Shown: positions 1 through 6,285 of the stretch, one piece after another
How the letters are laid out: the number at the start of each line of letters is the position of its first letter
Numbering within the stretch: the stretch's first letter is position 1
Assembly: GCA_025057195.1 (NCBI GenBank)
Contig: JANWWX010000043.1
Location: forward strand, 1 to 8,447
Source of the DNA: Leptospiraceae bacterium
GTDB taxonomy: Bacteria; Spirochaetota; Leptospiria; Turneriellales; Turneriellaceae
Direction of reading: 5' to 3'
Length of the DNA: 8,447 nucleotides
Notes under the pieces: model-generated
Database searches by the model: none
Told to the model about the DNA's origin: nothing
The model's input: the letters and a program-made list of their open reading frames with translations, nothing else
Translations under genes and position numbers: made by a program

Positions 1-20
1 CAACGAAAAGTCGTACACTT

Positions 21-575
21 TTGAAATCCCTTTTGCTGAACGCAAGTAAACTCCCGCTTTTGGCCATTGCTTTTTTGATTGCCTGCAACGGGGTGGAGCT
101 GCGCGAGCTGCCGCTGGGGCTTAAGCCCGAAACAGAGCTTTTAGCCCAAAGTGGCCGGCGGGAAAAACTCATGCAGGCTCTCCGTGAAGCCAATGTGCTC
201 TTTTTTGGCTATACCCAATGCCCGGATTTTTGCCCGTTGGCGCTTTCGCGGCTACACGCTGCCATCGCGGGGGACAATGCCCTACTGGCAAAAATAGCAC
301 TACTTTTTGTCAGTGTCGATCCACAAGAGACTCCAGCAAGCCTCACGCGCTATTTAGCCCCCTATCCTTACGCTCGGGGCTTTTGTGGTTCGGCGGATGA
401 AATCGCGGTAATGGAAAAACTTTTTGGTGCCTACTCACGCAAGGACGCTGACACCATTTCGCATTCGCTTTATTTTTATGTTCTCAATAACCGGGGCCGT
501 GTGGTTTACCTCTTGCGCCACGATGATGATGCTAAAAAAATCCGGCGCGTGTTGCGCAAGACAGCAGGGCTTTAA
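21..575 (+). CDS. Sco1/SenC/PrrC-family copper-chaperone lipoprotein (start uncertain)
   Basis: The 184-residue product looks like a Sco-family thioredoxin-fold protein. This family delivers copper to the CuA site of cytochrome c oxidase, or acts as a thiol reductant, on the outer face of the inner membrane. Visible support: a hydrophobic N-terminus ending in a lipobox (L19-I-A-C22), the C67-x3-C71 copper/redox motif (TQCPDFCP), the SVDP segment around D100, and the distal ligand H148 in ISHSLYFYV. All three canonical copper ligands (two Cys, one His) are therefore present. It is somewhat shorter than many Sco proteins. The start is a TTG at 21 with no convincing ribosome-binding site. The frame stays open upstream to the window edge, so the true start may lie outside. 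The stop shares one base with the next gene's ATG (TAATG), which suggests translational coupling. Family call is strong; copper delivery to an oxidase is inferred, since no oxidase genes are visible. Confidence 0.88.
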   Translation: MKSLLLNASKLPLLAIAFLIACNGVELRELPLGLKPETELLAQSGRREKLMQALREANVLFFGYTQCPDFCPLALSRLHAAIAGDNALLAKIALLFVSVDPQETPASLTRYLAPYPYARGFCGSADEIAVMEKLFGAYSRKDADTISHSLYFYVLNNRGRVVYLLRHDDDAKKIRRVLRKTAGL

Positions 576-970
576 TGGCCGAAAGCTATCCACAAACTTT
601 ACTGGGGCTTGCCGCAACACCAGCCAACCCGATACCGGAAGGAATAACCCCCGCGCAGCGCATTAACCGCCTGTGTGGCGACAGCGCCAGTTTTTATTGT
701 GCCATCGAAGACGGCACCATCCGTGGCGTGCACTGGCATGCCGAAGGCTGCCTGATCGTGCGTGCCAGCGCGGCTTGGCTCGCGCAAAATCTTGCGGGTA
801 AAAGCGTTCAGGCAGCACTCGACTGGATTTCTGATTTCCGCAACTCGTTTTTGCCCAATGGCCAGCGCAGCGAACATCCCCTCGCTGCCGTCTATGCACT
901 GCCAGCCCGCTACAAATGCGCTTTACTGCCGTTCGAGGCTTGCGAAGATTTTTTGCGCCAGCTGCTCTGA
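575..970 (+). CDS. sufU: SufU/IscU-type iron-sulfur cluster assembly scaffold (NifU N-terminal family)
   Basis: The 131-residue product matches the IscU/SufU/NifU-N fold, which receives sulfur from a cysteine desulfurase and takes part in building Fe-S clusters in the cytoplasm. The diagnostic residues are all present: C34 with D36 in the CGD motif (RINRLCGD), C59 in EGCLIVRAS, and C115 in ARYKCALLPF. The 56-residue gap between C59 and C115 is longer than in IscU (about 43) and near that of SufU (about 62), so SufU type is preferred. I saw no SufE-like pattern. The ATG at 575 overlaps the preceding stop, with an AGGG at 566-569 five bases upstream. No desulfurase or sufBCD gene is visible, so its partners must be elsewhere. 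Its last 48 bases overlap the end of uvrC on the other strand. The symbol is by family, not by verified orthology. Confidence 0.85.
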   Translation: MAESYPQTLLGLAATPANPIPEGITPAQRINRLCGDSASFYCAIEDGTIRGVHWHAEGCLIVRASAAWLAQNLAGKSVQAALDWISDFRNSFLPNGQRSEHPLAAVYALPARYKCALLPFEACEDFLRQLL

Positions 971-2872
971 AATTGCTAACGGAATTTTGCAGTCTGCTGC
1001 TAATTTTTGCGCGAGGGAATTGGCATCCAATTCGCCGAGATCGAGTTTGCGCAGCCAAATCAGAATTTCGCTGCGCTTTTTTTCGCCGATACCAGCAACG
1101 CCGTCGAAAAGCGAGCGCAAATTGCGTTTCATCCGCAAATTGCGGTGGTAACTTAAGGCGAAGCGGTGCGCTTCGTCGCGCGCGCGGCGCAGGATCTGCA
1201 TGCCGGGGCTATCTTTGTCAAAACGCAGGATTTTCCCGTCTTCAGTATAGATTTCCTCTTCGCGTTTTGCCAAGCCAATCATGGGGATCGACAGTGCCGC
1301 CTCGCTACGTGCCTTGAGCGCCGCTTTGAGCTGTGTGCTGCCGCCATCGATGACGATCAAATCAGGGGCTGTTATTTCCCCACTGCGGATGCGTGCCAAG
1401 CGGCGGCTGATCACCTCATAGACCATCGCCGGGTCATTGATGCCTTCGACCGTCTTGATGCGGTATTTGCGGTAACCAGGTTTATAGGGCATGCCGTCGC
1501 GCAGCATCACCCCACTTGCCACCGCCTCAGCACCGTGGATATTGGAAACATCGTAGCATTCGATGACTTCAGGCAGTTTTTTGAGCTGCAGGAATTTTTG
1601 CAGTTGCCGTAAACCAATGCGTTGGTTGCGCAGATTTTCGGCCAAAAGCCGCTCGCGCAGCGCCAACTGCGCATTGTGGCGAGCCATTTCCATCAAGGCT
1701 TTGGGCTGGATATCTTGGTTGATTTGGCGCAATTTTTCACTGAATTCTTTGAGCTGCAAAATGGTTGCAGGCTTGGCCAAAGTCTTCTGCCAGTGCGAGA
1801 GATCCATCCCATCGGCTGTGACAATGAACTCCGGCAGATCCAGCATGCCGACATAGTAATCGCGGAAAAAGCTTTCTCCCAATTCGGCATCGCCTATCGC
1901 CTGCTCGGGGATATCGGTTTCGGTTAACGCAAAATTTTCGCGCGCAATCAGTCGGCCGTTGCGGAATTTGAGCAAGCACACTTGGGCAAAACGCAGCGTT
2001 TGCGAGTGCTCCTTGTTGCGGATTTTTTCGTAGATGAGTGGCAGCTCGTTTTCGCCAAGCTGCAGTTCTTGCAGAAGATTTTGCGCCGAGGCACTGAAAA
2101 TCCCAACAATATCAAAATCGGGTAACTCGTTGTGCGTTTCGACCTGTGGGTGGATGTTGCGCTCGCTAAAATAAGCAAGAATATCGCGCAGTTTGGCTGC
2201 CTCTTCAAAGCGGAGTTCTGATGCAAGCTGTTCCATCCGGCGTTGGATCTGGCGGCGGATCTCCTCGTCGCTACCCGAAATAAACGCCACTGCCTGCTCC
2301 ACAATTTTGGCATAATCCTCACGCGAAATTTTTTCCGCACACGGGGCATGGCATTTGCGCAGGTGGTAGTTCAGACACGGTTTAGCCGGCCGTGATAATG
2401 GCAGCTTCAGTGGCCGGCGGCGCAAGGGAAAAAGTTCTAGTGCCAGTCGGATCTTTTCTCGCGCCACATGCGCACGGGAAAAAGGGCCGAAGTAGAGGTT
2501 GCCCGGTTGCCGCCGCCGCGTCAGGTAGATTCGCGGAAAAGGCTCACTCACCGAAATGCAGATATAGGGGTATTGTTTGTCGTCCTTGAGCCGGACATTG
2601 TACGGCGGTTGGTATTTTTTGATCAGATTATTTTCTAAAAGTAGTGCTTCTGTTTCGTTTTCCGTGACGATCCATTCGACATGGCCAGCGCGGCGCATCA
2701 GGAAACTGGTTTTGAAATCATCGGCGTGTAGGTACTGCCGCAGACGGCTTCTCAGCTTACGCGCTTTGCCGATATAAAGTGGCGTTGTTGCCCCGGCACG
2801 CTCGTACCAGAGATAGACCCCACAACTTTCTGGAGCATGCGCGATCAGGTCAGTCAGTCCCAGCTCGGGCAT
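923..2872 (-). CDS. uvrC: UvrABC excinuclease subunit C
   Basis: UvrC makes the two incisions flanking DNA damage during nucleotide excision repair, after loading by UvrA and UvrB. Chosen start: ATG at 2872 (649 residues, MPELGLTDL), which puts the GIY-YIG domain at the usual distance from the N-terminus; an upstream in-frame ATG at 2935 adds 21 unrelated residues. The N-terminal nuclease has G18-V-Y, Y33-I-G-K36, R43, E80 and N92, matching the known active-site set. A cysteine region follows at 153-178, then a UVR (UvrB-binding) segment at about 205-236. The RNase H-like nuclease keeps D441 (ECYDVSNIHG), D509 (VIDGGSTQL) and H569 (DEAHRFA), the expected Asp-Asp-His triad. Tandem helix-hairpin-helix motifs lie at about 585-645. 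One of the four cysteines that bind [4Fe-4S] in E. coli UvrC is Arg153 here. The start overlaps the upstream gene's end by 23 bases, so translation is probably coupled. Confidence 0.97.
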   Translation of the reverse strand: MPELGLTDLIAHAPESCGVYLWYERAGATTPLYIGKARKLRSRLRQYLHADDFKTSFLMRRAGHVEWIVTENETEALLLENNLIKKYQPPYNVRLKDDKQYPYICISVSEPFPRIYLTRRRQPGNLYFGPFSRAHVAREKIRLALELFPLRRRPLKLPLSRPAKPCLNYHLRKCHAPCAEKISREDYAKIVEQAVAFISGSDEEIRRQIQRRMEQLASELRFEEAAKLRDILAYFSERNIHPQVETHNELPDFDIVGIFSASAQNLLQELQLGENELPLIYEKIRNKEHSQTLRFAQVCLLKFRNGRLIARENFALTETDIPEQAIGDAELGESFFRDYYVGMLDLPEFIVTADGMDLSHWQKTLAKPATILQLKEFSEKLRQINQDIQPKALMEMARHNAQLALRERLLAENLRNQRIGLRQLQKFLQLKKLPEVIECYDVSNIHGAEAVASGVMLRDGMPYKPGYRKYRIKTVEGINDPAMVYEVISRRLARIRSGEITAPDLIVIDGGSTQLKAALKARSEAALSIPMIGLAKREEEIYTEDGKILRFDKDSPGMQILRRARDEAHRFALSYHRNLRMKRNLRSLFDGVAGIGEKKRSEILIWLRKLDLGELDANSLAQKLAADCKIPLAISEQLAQKIFASLERQ

Positions 2873-3554
2873 TTTTACTCGGATAAAGCACAGGCAGTGG
2901 CACACCGCGCTTTTTGGCGGAGATGCGCCAACCACGCGAAGTCGATTTATAAAGCTCCAGTTCGTCCGGCTTGAGCGCCAGCATAATTTGCCAAAAACGG
3001 TAGTGCTTGTCGATGACCGATTGCTGGATGTCGTCCAGACGGTGGATGAGCGGGCATTTGTTGCAGAATTCTTTCATGAAAATCAGGCCGACAAATTCGC
3101 CTTTTTCGTTGAAATACGGCTCCAGGGGGAAAGTGCGGCAGCCAATCGAGCGGTTGTGCCGCTCACAGTGTTTCACTCCTTTGCACTCACAAAAAATTAG
3201 GATGCGCGTCTCGTCTTCTTTTTTCATTTTTTTGTCCGTCGCGGTTTTGGGCTTCCACCGCCGCCAAAGTTCAGTGCGCCGGCTCAAATAGCGGAATTCT
3301 TCCCGGTAAAGCATGGGCACTGCGTTGTCCACGCTGCAGCAAAAAGGTTCCCCGCCGTTTTTGGGGGCACACAGCCGACCACAATCGTAAGGGGTGAGCG
3401 GCTCATCCAAAAGGGCATAAAAATAATTGAGTTCAGCTTCGGAAAAGCGACGGTTCCGCGAACGCTTTTTACTGGAATTTGCGCAATCAGGAAATCTCAC
3501 CCCCCTTAAACTTGCGGGCGGTGAGGGATTGTTTAAAGCAAAGTCTTCTGCCAT
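2850..3554 (-). CDS. Cysteine-cluster protein, YkgJ/UPF0153-like (putative metal binding)
   Basis: The 234-residue protein has no established function that I recognise. It carries eleven cysteines: C24; C58-x3-C62-x9-C72-C73; C122-x-C124-x5-C130; C139; and C164-x2-C167. The paired CC and the later CRTFPLEP (C139-R-x-F-P) resemble the CxxCxxCC...CRxFP pattern of YkgJ-type zinc/iron-chelating proteins, although the first cluster here has a longer spacer. No signal peptide or membrane segment is seen, so it is probably cytoplasmic. The N-terminus is basic (residues 28-36) and has no cysteine cluster. The ATG at 3554 lies seven bases after the thrS stop without a clear ribosome-binding site; a GTG at 3500 sits directly behind AAGGGGG, too close for a good site. 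Its end overlaps the uvrC start by 23 bases. Expression with thrS and uvrC is therefore likely. Metal binding is inferred from cysteine pattern only. Confidence 0.72.
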   Translation of the reverse strand: MAEDFALNNPSPPASLRGVRFPDCANSSKKRSRNRRFSEAELNYFYALLDEPLTPYDCGRLCAPKNGGEPFCCSVDNAVPMLYREEFRYLSRRTELWRRWKPKTATDKKMKKEDETRILIFCECKGVKHCERHNRSIGCRTFPLEPYFNEKGEFVGLIFMKEFCNKCPLIHRLDDIQQSVIDKHYRFWQIMLALKPDELELYKSTSRGWRISAKKRGVPLPVLYPSKNARAGTD

Positions 3555-3561
3555 TACTGGA

Positions 3562-5559
3562 TCATGTTTTTTGTTTTTGCAATTCTATAATTTTTTTAGT
3601 GCGGATCTCCTCCTCGATCAGCCGCAGGAATTCCTCAATGGCATATTCCTGCTGTGTGCCGGTGAAATAGTTGCGTGCGTTGATCCTTTCGGCTGCCACC
3701 TCGCGATCGCCGACAACGAGCATGTAGGGAATTTTGAGCTTTTCTGCTGTGCGGATCCTTTTGCCCAATGTCTCTTCAGGAGGTTCGATATTCACGCGGA
3801 TTTTATGCTCGATAAAAATAGCCCGCAGCTTTTGGGCATACGCCATGTGTCCTTCATTGACCGGCAGAATGCGCACCTGCTCAGGCGCCAGCCAGGTGGG
3901 GAATGCACCCGCAAAGTGTTCGATCAAAAAGCCGATGAAACGTTCGTGCGTACCCAACGGTGAGCGGTGGATGCAGACCGGCCGCTTGAGCGTGCCGTCT
4001 TTATCAACATATTTCAAATCAAATTTCATCGGCATAAAGAGGTCCAGTTGGCAGGTGGAGGCGGTGAATTCCCTGCCGATCGAGCTACGGATTTGGAAAT
4101 CCATCTTGGGGCCATAAAAGGCTGCGCCGTCGTTTTCGACAATGTACTCGACTCCCGATTCTTCCATCGCCTGGCGGGTGAGTGCTTCGGCCTTTGCCCA
4201 CATTGCCTCATCGCCGTGGTATTTTTTGTTGGCAGGGTTGCGCAGCGAAAGTACCATATAGTACTCGGTAATATTGAGTGCTTTGTAATAATATTCGTGC
4301 AGCCGGATGACGGCCTTGAATTCCTCCACCGCCTGTTCTTCGGTGCAGTAGATGTGGGCGTCGTTCATCTGCATTGCCCGCACGCGCATCAGGCCAAAAA
4401 GCGCACCCGAATCCTCGTAGCGGTGGCAGAGGCCATATTCGGCAAGCCGCAGTGGTAGCTCGCGGTAGCTGCGCGGGCGGTGCGCGAAGATGGTATGGTG
4501 GAACGGGCAATTCATGGGTTTGATGTAATAGTTTTCATTGTCCATCTGCATTGGCGGGAACATGCTATCCCGGTAGTGCGGCAGGTGCTCGCTGGTATAA
4601 AACAATTTTTCTTTCGTGACGACCGGCGTGGTGACACGCTGGTAGCCGTGTCGGGCTTCAGTTTCTTTAGCCCAATTTTCCAGTTCCTCTTTGATGATGT
4701 TGCCGCGGGGAAGCCAAAGGATCAAACCAGGGCCAATGTCCTCACTGGTCGTAAAAAGTTCCAAGTCAGTGCCGAGCCGCCGGTGGTCGCGTTTTTTGGT
4801 TTCTTCCACACGGCGGAAATACTCGTTTAAGAGTTTTTTATCCGGAAAGCTCACCGCATAGATGCGCTGCAGCATGGGGTTATTGGCATCCCCACCGAGG
4901 TATGCCCCGGCCACACTGGTCAGCTTAAAAACACCGAGCTTTCCCGTCGAAGGCACATGTGGACCACGGCAGAGATCAGCAAATTCTCCCTGCTCATACA
5001 CACGGATTTCTGCATCGGGTGGCAGTTTTTCGATGATCCCGACCTTGAGGTGTTCGCCCATCGCGCGGAATTTTTGCACCGCGGCACTGCGTTCCATCAC
5101 CACGCGGCGCACCGGTAAGTTTTCGCGGACAATTTTTTGTATTTCCGCTTCAATCTTTTCAAATGCCTGCTCGTTGATCTTTTCTTCCAAAAGCACATCA
5201 TAAAAAAAGAAGCCAGGGCCATTTTTCACCACCGGCCCGTCCTCCAGTTGGATCTGCGGATAGAGCCGTTTCAGTGCCTGCGCTAAAACATGCGCACTCG
5301 AATGCCAGAAAATTTCCTTACCTGCCTCATCCTCAAACGTCAGCACTTTGGCATGGATAGGTGTTGCCGCAAGGCCACGCGCTTTTAGTTCTTGGCTAAT
5401 TTCGCCGACCGTGCGCGAAAGATCATAGCTGGTTTTTTCCACCTCAATCGCAAGCGCAGTTTTATGGAGAGGAGGGGCAAGCGCTGCCACCACCGCATCC
5501 ATCGTCTGTTCTTCTTGGAACTCTGCAGTATTGTCCCCAATCGCGATGCGCACGGCCAT
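3562..5559 (-). CDS. thrS: Threonyl-tRNA synthetase
   Basis: ThrRS charges tRNA-Thr with threonine in the cytoplasm. From the ATG at 5559 the protein is 665 residues, close to the usual full-length bacterial form, and starts directly with the TGS domain (MAVRIAIGDN). The in-frame ATG at 5589 adds ten unrelated residues. The editing domain, which removes mischarged serine, keeps H86-x3-H90 and C197-x3-H201. The class II catalytic core has motif 2 around R380 and zinc ligands C351, H402 and H531, with 51- and 129-residue spacing, close to E. coli (51 and 126). The C-terminal anticodon-binding domain starts near residue 560 (APEQVRILPV) and includes the VVGDRE segment. The loop before H402 reads MQMNDAH rather than the common FTQDDAH, and SGALF replaces SGALH. 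No T-box leader was recognised. It is the first gene of the minus-strand set. Confidence 0.97.
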   Translation of the reverse strand: MAVRIAIGDNTAEFQEEQTMDAVVAALAPPLHKTALAIEVEKTSYDLSRTVGEISQELKARGLAATPIHAKVLTFEDEAGKEIFWHSSAHVLAQALKRLYPQIQLEDGPVVKNGPGFFFYDVLLEEKINEQAFEKIEAEIQKIVRENLPVRRVVMERSAAVQKFRAMGEHLKVGIIEKLPPDAEIRVYEQGEFADLCRGPHVPSTGKLGVFKLTSVAGAYLGGDANNPMLQRIYAVSFPDKKLLNEYFRRVEETKKRDHRRLGTDLELFTTSEDIGPGLILWLPRGNIIKEELENWAKETEARHGYQRVTTPVVTKEKLFYTSEHLPHYRDSMFPPMQMDNENYYIKPMNCPFHHTIFAHRPRSYRELPLRLAEYGLCHRYEDSGALFGLMRVRAMQMNDAHIYCTEEQAVEEFKAVIRLHEYYYKALNITEYYMVLSLRNPANKKYHGDEAMWAKAEALTRQAMEESGVEYIVENDGAAFYGPKMDFQIRSSIGREFTASTCQLDLFMPMKFDLKYVDKDGTLKRPVCIHRSPLGTHERFIGFLIEHFAGAFPTWLAPEQVRILPVNEGHMAYAQKLRAIFIEHKIRVNIEPPEETLGKRIRTAEKLKIPYMLVVGDREVAAERINARNYFTGTQQEYAIEEFLRLIEEEIRTKKIIELQKQKT

Positions 5560-5655
5560 AAGGCAGTGTCGAAAGCAAAAATAAGGCATAAAGTTTATTT
5601 ACAGCATTTCCTATCCAGACGATGCGCCAAAAGCCAAAACCTGGAGTGTTGCAAC
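5560..5655. promoter_or_regulatory. Divergent spacer between thrS and marC-like gene, presumed to hold both promoters
   Basis: This 96-base stretch separates two divergent genes, so start signals for both transcripts are expected here or just inside the neighbours. It includes an AT-rich patch at about 5576-5603. Within it, AAATAA (5579-5584) and TTATTT (5595-5600) form a 6-bp inverted repeat with a 10-base centre. I found no convincing -35/-10 pair on either strand. A GGAG at 5643-5646 serves the plus-strand gene. No attenuator, T-box or tRNA-like structure was seen. The regulatory role is inferred from position. Confidence 0.4.
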
Positions 5656-6240
5656 GTGGAAGAATTTGCCAAAAAACTTGCAATAACCTTCATCCCCATT
5701 TTTGTCGCACTCGACTCGCCGGGCATCTTGCCGATTTTTGTTTCGTTGACCAGCAAGTGGCGTGATCGCGAACGCCGGCGCATCGTGGTGTTGTCGATGC
5801 TGACCGCATTCATCTTGGCAGCACTCTTTACAGTTTTGGGCAAATCCATCTTTGATTTTTTAGGGATCACGGTGTTTGACTTCATGATTGCTGGGGGTGT
5901 GATCCTCTTCATCCTGGCGATCCTCGATGTCATGGGCTTGCGCCACGTGCATGAAGAAGACACCGAAATGATTTGGGTGGTGCCACTGGGAACACCGATG
6001 GTGGCAGGGCCGGCACTGATCACCACCTGTGTGCTTCTGGCCAATGAGTATGGTATCTTGCCCACGCTGATTTCGCTGGCATTGAATATCGCGATTGCTG
6101 GCATCCTGCTTTTGCAGGCAAAGGTTTTAATAAAAATTTTAGGTAAGGCTGGCACCGCAGCGCTGTCTAAAATCACCAGCCTGCTTTTGGCCTCAATCGC
6201 TGTCATGATGATCCGCCGCGGCGTGTTGAGTCTTTCCTGA
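5656..6240 (+). CDS. MarC/UPF0056-family integral membrane protein
   Basis: The start is taken as GTG at 5656 with GGAG nine bases upstream (5643-5646), giving 194 residues, the usual size for MarC-family proteins. The longer in-frame reading back to 5392 would run through thrS and is unlikely. About six hydrophobic segments are visible (roughly 8-26, 44-62, 70-92, 108-130, 134-156, 168-190). The family-like features are DSPGILPIF near the N-terminus and PLGTPMVAGPALITT at 110-124, which resembles the MarC PLAxPLxAGPGAITT motif. MarC proteins sit in the inner membrane. Their substrate is unresolved, and the early link to multiple antibiotic resistance was not upheld, so resistance should not be assumed. 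It is co-directional with the next gene with only a 45-base gap and no visible terminator. Confidence 0.85.
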   Translation: MEEFAKKLAITFIPIFVALDSPGILPIFVSLTSKWRDRERRRIVVLSMLTAFILAALFTVLGKSIFDFLGITVFDFMIAGGVILFILAILDVMGLRHVHEEDTEMIWVVPLGTPMVAGPALITTCVLLANEYGILPTLISLALNIAIAGILLLQAKVLIKILGKAGTAALSKITSLLLASIAVMMIRRGVLSLS

Positions 6241-6285
6241 TCTGGAAAATGCTCGACCCAATAAGCCATCGCCCCAAATTACCTT

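Noticed and set aside
1017..1033. Perfect 7-bp hairpin GAATTGG-CAT-CCAATTC downstream of the sufU-like stop, considered as a terminator.
   Set aside because: No T-run follows on either strand and it lies inside uvrC coding sequence, so it is more likely a chance palindrome.
2873..2935. Longer UvrC start at ATG 2935.
   Set aside because: The extra 21 residues do not match UvrC N-termini and would deepen the overlap with the upstream gene.
3427..4458. Two plus-strand open frames (3427-3963 and 3967-4458) opposite thrS and the cysteine-cluster gene.
   Set aside because: Both are shadows of strongly supported minus-strand genes and show no family signature.
5560..5589. Longer ThrRS start at ATG 5589.
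   Set aside because: The TGS domain starts at the ATG at 5559; the extra ten residues resemble nothing in the family.
5392..5655. N-terminal extension of the MarC-like frame back to an ATG at 5392.
   Set aside because: It would overlap the start of thrS and adds non-membrane sequence; GTG at 5656 with a GGAG gives the normal family length.
5560..5655. T-box riboswitch or attenuator upstream of thrS.
   Set aside because: The spacer is short and shows no T-box consensus or terminator/antiterminator pair.
5595..6269. Long open frame on the minus strand opposite the MarC-like gene.
   Set aside because: It has no recognisable domain and mirrors a membrane protein with clear family motifs on the plus strand.
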